Source: Microbacterium laevaniformans
GTDB taxonomy: Bacteria; Actinomycetota; Actinomycetes; Actinomycetales; Microbacteriaceae
Reading direction: 5' to 3'
Assembly (NCBI RefSeq): GCF_016907555.1
Contig: NZ_JAFBCE010000001.1
Coordinates: 1,860,001 to 1,924,000 of the forward strand
Length of the DNA stretch: 64,000 nt
The notes beneath the pieces are model-generated. The model did not search any database. It saw only the letters and a program-made list of their open reading frames with translations, and was not told the DNA's origin. How positions within the stretch are numbered: position 1 is the first letter of the stretch; each line of letters opens with the position of its first letter. This document shows, in pieces, positions 34,801 to 43,024 of this stretch. Position numbers and translations under genes: made by a program.

Positions 34801-35555
34801 GGGTGATCGAGGCTCTCGGCGTCGCGACTCATCGGCGACGACGCGTCGGCGAACGTCGACACGACCAGGCGCGGCTGCACGGTGAAGGTGTCGACGTGCG
34901 CGGTGAGCGCGCGCAGGTGGTCGATGACCGGCTGCGGTTTGAAGACGCCACCGTCGTAGGCGAGTTCGGCGAGCGCGCGCCCGTCGATCACGAGACCGAA
35001 GTGCGTGCGCGCGGCGACGACGAGCTCGGGGTTGATCGTGAAGGTGCCGTGCAGCTTGAGATCGAAGTCGGAGTGGTGGCGGCGGATGGCGAGCGGGCGC
35101 AGCAGCACCGGGGCGGCGTAGGTGACGCCGCCGATGCGCCAGCCGGCGATGCCGACCGCCAGGTGCACCGTGTCGATGCCACGGGTCGTGCGCATCTCGA
35201 CGTCCTTGGCGGCGATGCGCTCGGCCGCCAGGCGGGCCGTGCGCAGGGCGACCTCGTCACGGAAGAGGTTGGACAGCAGCGTGGAGCGCCCGGTGATGAA
35301 CTGGGGCAGGCTGCCGGGATGGGCTTTCGTGATGTCGATGCCCGCATCGCCGGCGTCGGTGTAGTGCAGCAGGGTGGACCGGCCACCGAGCCACGCCGAC
35401 TCCTCGCGCAGGCGCGCACGCTCACCGGCGGCGACGTGGGTCACGACGACCCCCGGCTCAGACAGGTCGAGGTCCGCCGGGCTCACCGCATGACCGTGGT
35501 CGGCGTCGTCCACGCCTCGCACGGCGCCATCGTCTGCTCTCCACACACTCGACAC
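31830..35555 (-). CDS. giant superfamily-1 helicase-like protein with degenerate Walker A
   Basis: 1241 aa from GTG 35555. The N-terminal ~280 residues are a DUF4011-type region (ITGRSTLLSNLF). The ATPase part should start with GPPGTGKTQT, but residues ~316-323 read PGTGGTQT without the lysine. The expected DE(A/S) Walker B reads VIVADAAA, while GDPVTQRPTAF, LTRSYRAGGEDLAEL and TVGMTRARRSMVIVSS resemble helicase motifs III-VI. The C-terminus (LRPQVLRRLGWHYVRVHAFD) is like a Vsr/PDDEXK fold. ATP hydrolysis may be lost. Confidence 0.75.
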   Translation of the reverse strand: MSSVWRADDGAVRGVDDADHGHAVSPADLDLSEPGVVVTHVAAGERARLREESAWLGGRSTLLHYTDAGDAGIDITKAHPGSLPQFITGRSTLLSNLFRDEVALRTARLAAERIAAKDVEMRTTRGIDTVHLAVGIAGWRIGGVTYAAPVLLRPLAIRRHHSDFDLKLHGTFTINPELVVAARTHFGLVIDGRALAELAYDGGVFKPQPVIDHLRALTAHVDTFTVQPRLVVSTFADASSPMSRDAESLDHPILNALAGHESDREDLSIVRAPAPPVSSDERPPAADRLLLDADAEQEAVLARIAAGQSLAVHTLPGTGGTQTVINAVGELVRAGKRVLVVSARRSTLEGVRHRLAGIGLPGLAVSPRHLHRDLIRAITRNEKAEQPKVADVDDALVRLRTVLRDYRDSLTQRHPRVEVSPLEALRTLATIASMTPQPSATTRFDIATLQSLGTRRAEAAQALATAARLGEFRFGPDDSPWYGVAFASTQEARDTHALAGRLHRTEVPAMLERGYELIAQTRMRPFSTLAELGAYVQLLQGIRASLDRFSTTVFERPLAELIQAHAPRRDAPAMTSPQRRRLKNLSREYVRPGMHITDMHESLVRVQQQRAQWQQLVDPGVMPEIPLGLDDVATAWQRVASDLGALDRALGRTEPLASLPIPYLLRTLAGLAATSDVFDNLVERATLRGELADMGLEELLTELSVRHVPEEHVAAEFEFAWWQSALEAMLRSDRALLGANTSVVDRLERDYRLVDEAHAASAGPLLAAELATTWKIAVVDEAGEAATLKQLLRSGGASATELVEAAPKLVRTLAPVWLASPYEVPSIPESPLFDVVIVADAAALCLAEAAPALRRARQVVVFGDPVTQRPTAFRVGAGHASAEDEPDVPFDEVSVFERLTELVPVETLTRSYRAGGEDLAELVNGAFYEGRLVSYPWAGSYLGRGSLSVDYVEGGTGAPDPITGAVESPDAEVARVVTLVVEHAVNRPTETLMVVTASVRHAERVRAAVAAAFAGRSDVAEFVGRDTAEPFAVLGLEESVAESRDRVVFSLGFGLTKHGRVLSDFGDLSGPDGERLLTVGMTRARRSMVIVSSIRPSAFDEGRLESGAATLMSILGGIAARARESRLEDLADPLTLALAGHLRALGIAVDVNYRGILPLVAQHRGKAVVVESDADSMGETLRESLRLRPQVLRRLGWHYVRVHAFDLYSDPAGVAGRIAAILGASPETPRAETVTEPLDLR

Positions 35556-35733
35556 CCTAAAGTCCCGATCACGGCGTTCCCGGTTAGCGCGGCGGGTTTT
35601 CGCGGTATTGGGGCTGATGTGACAGGTGGGGCGGCACCGTGGATCCTCCTCCCCAACCGGCGCGGAGGCTCTGCGCCTCCACAGACCGCGACCGCGCGAC
35701 GATGATGTCGACCGTCGCGAGCATCATGGAGTC

Positions 35734-36282
35734 ATGACCTCGACTGCCGCATACTCGGTGCACCCGACACCGATCGGCGAGGCCCTCATCGTCGTCGCCG
35801 ATGGGGGCCTCGTCGCCCTGGACGTGCTGGATGTGTCGCTGACGGCGGCCGACCGCCGCCTCGAAGCGATCAGCGCCCGCCGCCAGGGCATCGTGGTGCC
35901 GGATGCCGCGGCCACCGCCGAGGTGGCCGCGCAGCTGGACGAGTACTTCGCGGGCACGCGGCGACGTTTCACGCTCGATCTCGACCTGCACGGGGTCGAC
36001 GGTTTCGCACGCCGGGCACTGGAGGCGATGGACGAGATCCCGTATGGCGAGACGAGCTCGTACGGCGAATTGGCGATTCTCGCCGGCTCACCGGGCGCGC
36101 ACCGCGCGGCGGGATCGGCATGTGCCCGCACGCCCATCTCGATCGTGATTCCGGCGCACCGTGTCGTCCGTGCCGACGGATCCATCGGTGAGTACGGCGG
36201 TCACCCCGAACGCAAACGGTTCCTCCTCGATCTCGAAGCGCGCGTCGTACGCGACGGCACCGCTGGATCCGCCGCCGTGTAG
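35734..36282 (+). CDS. Ogt-like alkyltransferase homologue lacking the catalytic Cys
   Basis: 182 aa with both halves of O6-methylguanine-DNA methyltransferase. DNA-binding helix and loop match (IPYGETSSYGELAILAGSPG, AHRAAGSACARTPISIVIP), but the active site PCHRV reads PAHRV: Ala141 (codon GCG) replaces the acceptor cysteine. It cannot transfer alkyl groups. Alkyltransferase-like proteins with such changes bind alkylated bases and pass them to nucleotide-excision repair, the likely role here. GGHPERKRFLLDLE follows as normal. Confidence 0.88.
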   Translation: MTSTAAYSVHPTPIGEALIVVADGGLVALDVLDVSLTAADRRLEAISARRQGIVVPDAAATAEVAAQLDEYFAGTRRRFTLDLDLHGVDGFARRALEAMDEIPYGETSSYGELAILAGSPGAHRAAGSACARTPISIVIPAHRVVRADGSIGEYGGHPERKRFLLDLEARVVRDGTAGSAAV

Positions 36283-36290
36283 GCCGGTCG

Positions 36291-36332
36291 CGGCACGGGG
36301 CTCCCGCGGCGCGACGCGGGAGCCCCGTGCCG
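36291..36332 (+). terminator. 18-bp perfect hairpin terminator
   Basis: CGGCACGGGGCTCCCGCG and CGCGGGAGCCCCGTGCCG pair completely around a 6-base loop, 8 bp after the alkyltransferase-like stop codon. Confidence 0.75.
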
Positions 36333-36430
36333 AGCTCGGGTGGATCGCTGGCGGACCCCGCGACGACGCCCGGTGATATCCTCGAGCGCACGGGTGACGC
36401 GGCCGTCACCCTCGAGGTCAGGGAGGCGAG

Positions 36431-37279
36431 ATGGCGACGCCGACCCCGCTCTCCGACAGCGATCTGCTGGCGTACGCCGTCGAAGATCTGGCCACCCGCA
36501 CGGGCCTTCCCGTCGCCTTCGGCGGGTTCGAGCGGGCAGACGCGGTCGAGGTCACCTCGGTCGTCGGAAACCGCACCCCGCACCTGTCCGGACTCGTCGT
36601 GCACGCCAGCCGCGGTCTCGGCGGGCGGGCGCTCGTGGAGCGGCGCCCGCGACTCGCGCTCGACTACCGGTCTTCGCGCAACATCACCCACGACTACGAT
36701 CGCGCGATCCTCGGCGAGGGGATCTCGACGCTGTTCGCTGTTCCCGTCCTCGTCGCCGGGCGCGCACGCGGCGTGCTCTACTGCGGTTCGTGGTCGCCGT
36801 CCCCCTTCGGAGAGTCCACCGCACGCATGGCGCTCCAGATCGCCAGCGATCTGGCGACGGAGCTTCGCGTCAGAGAAGAAGTGCAGCGGCGACTCACCCT
36901 CGCTCCGGCATCCACCTCGGGCGTCGACCCCGTGCTGCGCGAGCACCTGCGCGACACGTACGCGCAGTTGCGCCGCATCGCCGCCGATGTGCCCGACGCC
37001 GCCATCCGGCGCCGCCTCGCCGAGATCGAGCAGCGTCTCGCCGACCTGACCCGCGAAGACGGTGCGGCCACGGAGACGCTCGACGTGAAGCTGTCGCCGC
37101 GTGAGATCGATGTGCTCGCGTGTGCGGCGCTGGGCCAGACCAATGCCGAGATCGCGGTCGCGCTCGGATTGCGAGAGGGCACCGTCAAGTCGTATCTGCA
37201 GTCGGCGATGGCCAAACTCGACACGGGAACGCGTCACGCCGCGGTGACACGGGCGCGACGCGCGGGACTGCTCCCCTGA
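36431..37279 (+). CDS. GAF-domain LuxR-type transcription regulator
   Basis: 282 aa. Residues ~15-165 form a GAF sensor (LPVAFGGFERADAVEVTSVV, GLGGRALVERRPRLALDYRS); a helical linker follows, and residues ~225-280 are a LuxR helix-turn-helix (LSPREIDVLACAALGQTNAE, TVKSYLQSAMAKLDTGTRHA). The architecture matches activators of catabolic or stress genes. The ligand is unknown. Confidence 0.85.
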   Translation: MATPTPLSDSDLLAYAVEDLATRTGLPVAFGGFERADAVEVTSVVGNRTPHLSGLVVHASRGLGGRALVERRPRLALDYRSSRNITHDYDRAILGEGISTLFAVPVLVAGRARGVLYCGSWSPSPFGESTARMALQIASDLATELRVREEVQRRLTLAPASTSGVDPVLREHLRDTYAQLRRIAADVPDAAIRRRLAEIEQRLADLTREDGAATETLDVKLSPREIDVLACAALGQTNAEIAVALGLREGTVKSYLQSAMAKLDTGTRHAAVTRARRAGLLP

Positions 37280-37308
37280 TCAGCCGTCAGTATCAGTAGG
37301 CTCTGCCT

Positions 37309-37659
37309 ATGGCCCGCAAAATCGTTCACCAGCTCGTCGACGACCTGGACGGCACCGTTCTCGAAGTCGGTGACGGTGAGACCGTCCTGTTCTCGTTGGA
37401 CGGCACCGCGTACGAAATCGACCTCACCACCGACAACGCCGCCGCGCTCCGCGATGTGCTCGCGCCGTATGTCTCCGCCGCGCGCAGCGTCTCGTCGCGC
37501 TCCGCCGCACCGCGCCGTGCCGGCACCCGCGGCCAACGCCGCTCCCAGCAGCGCGACTACGGCCCGATCCGCGAGTGGGCCGCCAAGAACGGTTTCACGG
37601 TGTCCGAGCGCGGGCGCGTTCCGGCATCCGTTCTCGAGGCTTACGACGCCGCTCACTGA
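37309..37659 (+). CDS. lsr2: Lsr2 nucleoid-associated protein
   Basis: 116 aa. The N-terminal dimerisation domain reads MARKIVHQLVDDLDGTVLEV, then YEIDLTTDNAAALRDVLAPY. The C-terminal domain IREWAAKNGFTVSERGRVPA has a VSERGRVP loop at the position of the AT-hook-like RGR that inserts in the minor groove of AT-rich DNA. Lsr2 silences horizontally acquired DNA in actinobacteria, relevant to the two islands here. Confidence 0.92.
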   Translation: MARKIVHQLVDDLDGTVLEVGDGETVLFSLDGTAYEIDLTTDNAAALRDVLAPYVSAARSVSSRSAAPRRAGTRGQRRSQQRDYGPIREWAAKNGFTVSERGRVPASVLEAYDAAH

Positions 37660-37732
37660 CGACTGCAGGGAGCGACACCGGTGCTCGTCGGGGCAACGAC
37701 GGGACACGCGGCGCGAGCGCTAGGGTGATGTC

Positions 37733-38383
37733 GTGGCCTCGGACTGGACCCGTCGCGTGCTCGTTGTCGAAGACCAGGCCGCCCTGCGCATGCTCGTGTG
37801 CGAGCTGCTGCAGCGTCACGGGTTCGAGACGGCCGCCGCGGCCGACGCGGCGACGGCCACCCAGCTGTTCACCGAGTTCGACCCCGACGCGCTGCTGACC
37901 GATATCGACCTCGGCAGCCGACCCTCCGGCGCGGAACTGGCGGCCATGCTGTCCGAGCTCGCCCCGCATCTGGCGATCGTGTTCCTCAGCAGCTATCCAC
38001 GGGCCGCGGCCGGCGCGACGGCGATGGGCATCGCCCATGCGGTCTTCGTCTCCAAGCAGGATCTCGACTCGGCCGACGCGCTCGTGTCGGCGTTGGAGCA
38101 GGCGCTGTCGACGCGGCGGGTGCCGGCGGCGACGGCTCTGCCTGCACCCGATGCCCGCGACGGCCTCGGCGCGCTCACCCGCCATCAGCTCGAGATCCTC
38201 GCGATGGTCGCTCGCGGATGGTCGAACGAGCGCATCGCCGAAGAGACCGCGTCGAGCGTGCGGGCCGTGGAACGTTCGATCAGCCGCCTGTTCGACCGCT
38301 TGGATGTGACGGGCGACCCGACCGTCAGCCCTCGCGTCGCCGCTGCGGCGATGTACCTGGCCGCGTTCGGCCCCGCCCGGTGA
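37733..38383 (+). CDS. NarL/LuxR-type response regulator
   Basis: 216 aa from GTG. The receiver domain has VLVVEDQAALRMLVCELLQR, phospho-acceptor Asp in LLTDIDLGS, FLSSYPR and the Lys in FVSKQDL. A LuxR-type DNA-binding domain follows (LTRHQLEILAMVARGWSNER, VRAVERSISRLFDRLDVTGD). It is paired with the downstream kinase gene, 10 bp away, which the 24-kb element has split, so its normal phosphodonor is probably gone. Confidence 0.9.
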   Translation: MASDWTRRVLVVEDQAALRMLVCELLQRHGFETAAAADAATATQLFTEFDPDALLTDIDLGSRPSGAELAAMLSELAPHLAIVFLSSYPRAAAGATAMGIAHAVFVSKQDLDSADALVSALEQALSTRRVPAATALPAPDARDGLGALTRHQLEILAMVARGWSNERIAEETASSVRAVERSISRLFDRLDVTGDPTVSPRVAAAAMYLAAFGPAR

Positions 38384-38393
38384 GAGGCCGCGG

Positions 38394-39893
38394 GTGAGGC
38401 AGTTCGCCACGGCGATCGGCCGTGTCGTGGCCGACGGACGGTTTCTGAGCCTGTGGTCGCTCGCGGCGACCCTCGTCCTGTCGATGACCATCATGGCGCC
38501 CGTGGGTGCGGGCGTGGATGTCGCGGCGCTGGCTCCGGCGACGCTGGCCACGACGACATGCTTCGTGCTTGCGCTCGGGGCCCTCGCGCTGATCGAGCGG
38601 CACCTGTCCGCGCCGCGCGTGCGCGCGATCGTGCTCATCGTCGGCATCGTCGCGTGCGCCGCCCTGCGCCCGCTCGCGCAGGACGCGTGGGCCGCGCCGT
38701 GGGCACTGCCGATTCCGGCAGCAGCCCAGCTGCCGTTCCGTATCGCGACGAACGTGGTCGTCTGGCCGGTCGTGCTCGCGATGATCGCCGTGCTCGAGAA
38801 CGCCGTGCACACGCTGCGTCGCACCAACGCGCTGCTGCGCGAGGTGGCGGCAGAGCTCGCCGCCGCGCCCGACCGCGCCGTCGTCGTCGACCGGCGCGCC
38901 CGCCGCGAAGTGGGTGCCGCGGCATCCGCCCTCACCCGGGCGATCGATCGGTGGGATCCCGCGACGGGGCCGAGCGGCGTGCGCGCGCTCGGGACGGAGG
39001 CCTTCCGCACCTGGAGCCACCGCTTGCAACAGGTGGCGGACGATGCGGCGACGACCTCGGCGCCGCGGGGCGCACCCGCCACGGATGAGATCTCGATTCG
39101 CCGTCGCGGCCTGGCGCTGCCGCCGCTGCGCCTTCCACCACGCGGGACGGTCGCGATCGTCTACATCGCCTGCACACTGCCCTACGCGCTGCGAACGACG
39201 GGCCCCGCCGAGCTGATCGCGGGTCTGGTCGCCGTCGTCACCGTGACGGGTCTTGTCGACCATGTCGCGCGGCGCCGAAGGTTCGTACGCAGCGCCCGTC
39301 TCAGCGCCACGGTCTATCTGCTGGGCGCGGCCATCGGCGGCGTCGTGCTCTCCGCGCTGACAGCCATCTACGGACATCGCGGCCTCATCGTGCTTCTGCC
39401 GGGGATCGACTACCTCGCCTTCGCGCTCGCGGGCGCCCTGTGCGCGGGCGCCGTGCAGAGACTGCGCCGAGAACAGCGTCGACTGTCGGGAACGATCACG
39501 CATTCTCAGCGCGCGAGCCGTGAGGGTGTCGGTCCCGCCCGCGAAGGCCTGCGACGCACGGCGGAGCTGCTGCACCGCGACGGGCAGGGAGCGTGCGTGC
39601 AGTTCGCGTTGACGCATCCGCACCCATCCCCGGCGGACACCTCCGCACTGCGCGACGATCTTCTCGCGCTCGTGCATCGGCTGACGTCGACATACGCGGC
39701 CGCCGACCCCGGCACGGATGCTGCGGCACTGCGAGCGCTGCTGGCGACGTGGGGACGGGTGATCGTGCTGCAGACCACGCTCGATCCGCGGGCGATGGCC
39801 GCGCTCGATGCGCATCCCCGCCTCGCGCGCGATGTGTACGACGTCATCGCCGAGGGACTTCTGAACGCGGTCAAGCACAGCGACGAGAAGAGT
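38394..39893 (+). pseudogene. sensor histidine kinase, 5' part, cut by the 24-kb element
   Basis: 500 codons from GTG 38394. At least six to eight membrane helices in two groups (for example LWSLAATLVLSMTIMAPVGA, GTVAIVYIACTLPYALRTTG) are followed by a cytoplasmic region and the start of an HATPase domain. The frame reaches VIAEGLLNAVKHSDEKS, the N-box, and there meets TGTAGG of the insertion. In the damaged state it would add ~16 foreign residues and stop at 39941. The reading frame resumes at 63846. Confidence 0.88.
39889..39893. repeat. 5-bp target duplication AGAGT, left copy
   Basis: AGAGT directly abuts the TGTAGG end of the element and is repeated directly after the CCTTCA end at 63841-63845. 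Deleting one copy plus the element restores the kinase codons AAG AGT GCG GAG. Confidence 0.88.
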
Positions 39894-40131
39894 TGTAGGT
39901 TCCCGCTCGAGATGGCGAGGAATGCCGCGATTCCACGGTAGTTGGCTGGGGTTTCGGGTTCAGGATTCCGCGAGTAGTGGCGGATTCTTACAAGAGCTCA
40001 TGGCCGTCGCGGCGATCGGCTACACACCATGCAGCGTGTCCGAACCGGCAGCGACGCGCTCTCCCCGGCCGCAGCAGCGCCCCCCGACGTGAACGGGAAT
40101 ACTCTCGTCAATCGGGGAGCTCCGGCAGGCG

Positions 40132-40473
40132 TCATCCTCCGCCGGGCAGATGCTCGAGGTGCCCGATGGCCTCCTCGAGCAGTTCGGAGACGTGGTCGTC
40201 GAAGAGCGAGTAGTGGATGTGCCGGCCGTCGCGCGTGCCAAGGACCAGGCTCAGATGCCGCAGCAGCCGCAAATGGTTCGATGTGGTCGTCTGTCCGATG
40301 TGCAGCTGTTCGCTGAGGTCGGTCACGGTGCTCGGCTGAACACTCAGCGCGCTCAGAATGCGCAGCCGCACAGGTGACGCCAGTGCCTGCATGATCTCGG
40401 CGAGACGCTCAGCATCCGCTACGGACAGGGTGCCTGCTTCCCGACGCGTCTCAGTACCGGCCATGCTCACCAT
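40132..40473 (-). CDS. ArsR/SmtB metal-responsive repressor
   Basis: 113 aa. The core (LAEIMQALASPVRLRILSAL, LHIGQTTTSNHLRLLRHLSL, GRHIHYSLFDDHVSELLEEA) is a winged helix. The last helix DDHVSELLEEAIGHLEHL matches an alpha5 metal site with D, H, E and H residues as in NmtR/CzrA sensors of Zn, Ni or Co. It is divergent from the P-ATPase, with an AT-rich operator between, and probably represses it until metal binds. Confidence 0.85.
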   Translation of the reverse strand: MVSMAGTETRREAGTLSVADAERLAEIMQALASPVRLRILSALSVQPSTVTDLSEQLHIGQTTTSNHLRLLRHLSLVLGTRDGRHIHYSLFDDHVSELLEEAIGHLEHLPGGG

Positions 40474-40542
40474 TGTGCCCTCCGATCACGATAATCATTC
40501 ACAACTACAATATATCATGATCTTGTGATGTATCCTCGTCGC
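40474..40542. promoter_or_regulatory. AT-rich divergent promoter with inverted-repeat operator
   Basis: ATATATCATGATCTTGTGAT followed by GTAT (40510-40533) is an imperfect inverted repeat (ATATATCA / TGATGTAT) in the only strongly AT-rich patch of the area; TAATCATTCACAACTACAAT lies beside it. It sits just before the ATPase start, suiting ArsR binding over the promoter. No ribosome site is seen, so the ATPase mRNA may be leaderless. Confidence 0.55.
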
Positions 40543-42579
40543 ATGACTGCTTCTTCCCCGACGACTACCGCGCCCGCTGCGGAGACGCACGACCATTCCC
40601 ACGGTTCGGCCCGGTGGGAGCTGTGGTTCGCGATCGCCGCGGGCGTGACCTACGCCGGCGGGATGATCGCCGAGTTCGCGTTGGGGCTGCCGATGGTCGG
40701 GTGGCCGTTGGTGTTCTTCCTCGCCACCTACTTCTTCGGTGGGTTCTTCACGTTCCGCACCGCGATCGCCTCGACGATGCGAGGGAAGTTCGAGGTCGAC
40801 TTCCTCATGCTGGTGGCCGCGATCGGCGCCGCCCTCATCGGCCGGTGGGCGGAAGGGGCGGTGCTGCTGTTCCTGTTCAGCCTCGGCCACGCGCTCGAGG
40901 AATACGCCCTCAGCCGTGCCAGCAAGTCCATCGAGTCCCTGGCCGAGCTCGCTCCCCGCAGCGCCCTGGTGCGCCGCGGCGGGGACGAGCCGGTGGAGGT
41001 GCCGGTGGAGGAGATCGTCGTCGGGGACATCGTCGTCATCCGCCCGAACTCCCGCATTCCCTCAGACGGGTTCGTGATCTCCGGGGTGTCCGCGGTGGAT
41101 CAGTCCGCGGTCACCGGGGAGTCGATTCCGGTGGAGAAGGAGCCGGTGGCCGACCCGGAGCGGGCGATGCGCACCGTCGACACCCTGCCCGCCGCCAACC
41201 GTGTGTTCGCCGGCACCGTGAACGGGTCCGGCGTGCTCGAGGTCGAGGTCACCGCGACCTCCGCGGACTCGACGCTCAGCAAGGTCGTCGAGCTCGTCCG
41301 CTCCGCCGACCAGGCCGCCTCCCCCACACAGCAGTTCATCGACCGGTTCCAGCGTTGGTACGTGCCCGCCGTGATCCTCGGGGTCGCCGTCACCCTCCTG
41401 ATCTCCTGGCTCGCGTTCGCGCAACCGTTCCCCGACGCGTTCTACCTCGCCATGACCGTGCTCGTCGCCGCCAGCCCCTGCGCGCTCGCGATCGCAACCC
41501 CGGCCGCGGTGCTGGCAGGGGTCGCCCGTGCTGCGCGTGCCGGGGTGCTCGTCAAGGGCGGCGCCCCGCTCGAGACGCTCGGGCGGGTCAAGGCGATGGC
41601 GTTCGACAAGACCGGCACCCTGACCTGGGGTGCCCCCCGGGTGACGTCCGTCACCCCCGCCGCCGACGTGCCCGAGTCCGAGCTGATCCGCACTCTGGTC
41701 GCTGTCGAAGCGCTCAGCGATCACCCGCTGGCCGAGGCGATCGTCCGCGACCTCGAGCCCCGCGTCCCCCAGGCCGAGCGCCTCACCGCGACAGACCTGA
41801 ACGCGGTCGTCGGGCGTGGCGTCACGGCGACGATCGACGGCGAGCGGGTCGACGTCGGCAACCTGCGCATGTTCGACGAGCAGCAACTCGCGCTGACCGG
41901 CACGCTCGCCGACGCGTACACGCAGGCGCGGGACTCCGGGCAGACGCTGATGATCATCCGCCGTGGCGACCGGTTCCTCGGCATCGTCGGCGTGATGGAT
42001 GCGTCCCGCGCGGAGTCCGCCCAGGTGCTCAGCGCGCTCCGGGGCGCGAACGTGGGGCAGCTCGTGATGATCTCCGGCGACAACCAGCGCGTCGCCGACG
42101 CGGTCGGCCAGGAAGTCGGCGTCGACACCGCGATCGGCGAACTGCTCCCCGAGGACAAAGTCGCTCAGATCACCCGCCTCGCCGAAACCCACCGACCGAT
42201 CGCGATGGTCGGCGACGGCGTCAACGACGCCCCCGCGATGGCCCGCGCCGACGTCGGCATCGCGATGGGCGCCGCCGGCTCCACCGTCGCGTTGGAAACC
42301 TGCGACATCGCGCTGATGAGCGACGACCTCGGCCGCGTCCCGTTCGCCGTGCGGCTCAGCCGCGCCACCAGCCGCATCATCCGGCAGAACCTCATCGCCA
42401 GCCTCGCGATCGTCGCGTTCCTCATCCTCGCCACCTTCCTCGGCCTGAACATCGGCGCGGTCGTACTCATCCACGAAGGCTCCACCCTGATCGTCGTCGG
42501 CAACGCACTCCGCCTGCTCAACTTCGAGCGCGGCAAAGAGCACCACGGCATCGACCACGAAGACAGGCCCACCGCTTGA
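40543..42579 (+). CDS. P1B-type metal ATPase with SPC motif (Co/Zn/Fe type)
   Basis: 678 aa from ATG 40543 (ATG 40528 also possible). The N-terminus is short and His-rich (HDHSHG) with no metal-binding domain. Motifs: TGESIPVEKE, metal site ASPCALAIATP, DKTGTLTWG, SDHPLAEAI, SGDNQR, GDGVNDAP and HEGSTLIVVGNALRLL in the last helix. SPC with HEG(S/G)T marks the P1B-4 group that exports Co2+, Fe2+ or Zn2+. The ArsR gene next to it supplies metal-induced control. Confidence 0.9.
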   Translation: MTASSPTTTAPAAETHDHSHGSARWELWFAIAAGVTYAGGMIAEFALGLPMVGWPLVFFLATYFFGGFFTFRTAIASTMRGKFEVDFLMLVAAIGAALIGRWAEGAVLLFLFSLGHALEEYALSRASKSIESLAELAPRSALVRRGGDEPVEVPVEEIVVGDIVVIRPNSRIPSDGFVISGVSAVDQSAVTGESIPVEKEPVADPERAMRTVDTLPAANRVFAGTVNGSGVLEVEVTATSADSTLSKVVELVRSADQAASPTQQFIDRFQRWYVPAVILGVAVTLLISWLAFAQPFPDAFYLAMTVLVAASPCALAIATPAAVLAGVARAARAGVLVKGGAPLETLGRVKAMAFDKTGTLTWGAPRVTSVTPAADVPESELIRTLVAVEALSDHPLAEAIVRDLEPRVPQAERLTATDLNAVVGRGVTATIDGERVDVGNLRMFDEQQLALTGTLADAYTQARDSGQTLMIIRRGDRFLGIVGVMDASRAESAQVLSALRGANVGQLVMISGDNQRVADAVGQEVGVDTAIGELLPEDKVAQITRLAETHRPIAMVGDGVNDAPAMARADVGIAMGAAGSTVALETCDIALMSDDLGRVPFAVRLSRATSRIIRQNLIASLAIVAFLILATFLGLNIGAVVLIHEGSTLIVVGNALRLLNFERGKEHHGIDHEDRPTA

Positions 42580-42618
42580 GAGACTCAGCCGGCGCAGGCG
42601 ACGGCCTCCCTTGCGCGG

Positions 42619-43014
42619 CTATGTGGCCCAGCAGGATTGCACGGTGCCGGTCGTTGCCTGCGCGACGGTCGGGATGGTCTCCACGAGTGCTCGTGTGATC
42701 TCCTCGGACGCGGGGTACTCGATGACCCGCCAACCGACGATGCCGAAGTCCTCATCCAATGCCTGCACCGCGCATGCGAACGACGTCCCAGCGGGTGGCG
42801 TGGCTTGGAAGGATACGGTCACGGTGCGCGCATCGACCAGCTCGTATCCGGTCTCGTCGAATCCGACGTCGTCGAGCGAGTTCGAGACAGTCAGCCACGA
42901 AAGCCCGGCGACAGACAGGATTGCCGCCGTCGCGACGGTGACCCAGAACACGCGGCGGCGGATGGGCCGCGGTCCCCGACCGTAGCGGTCGGCGAGCTCC
43001 TCTTTCGTCGTCAC
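42619..43014 (-). CDS. DUF4307-type membrane-anchored protein
   Basis: 131 aa from GTG 43014: TTKEELADRYGRGPRP, one membrane helix (VFWVTVATAAILSVAGLSWL), then an extracytoplasmic beta domain (ELVDARTVTVSFQATPPAGT, FACAVQALDEDFGIVGWR) with two cysteines. It follows the CopD-CtaG gene by 10 bp. The DUF4307 match is by pattern. It may belong to oxidase or copper assembly by association. Confidence 0.7.
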   Translation of the reverse strand: MTTKEELADRYGRGPRPIRRRVFWVTVATAAILSVAGLSWLTVSNSLDDVGFDETGYELVDARTVTVSFQATPPAGTSFACAVQALDEDFGIVGWRVIEYPASEEITRALVETIPTVAQATTGTVQSCWAT

Positions 43015-43024
43015 GTAGTGCGCC

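Noticed and set aside
31947..35705. 1252-codon open frame on the plus strand opposite the helicase-like gene
   Set aside because: Repetitive His/Arg/Gly composition with no domain; it is the antisense shadow of a high-GC gene whose minus-strand translation has recognisable motifs.
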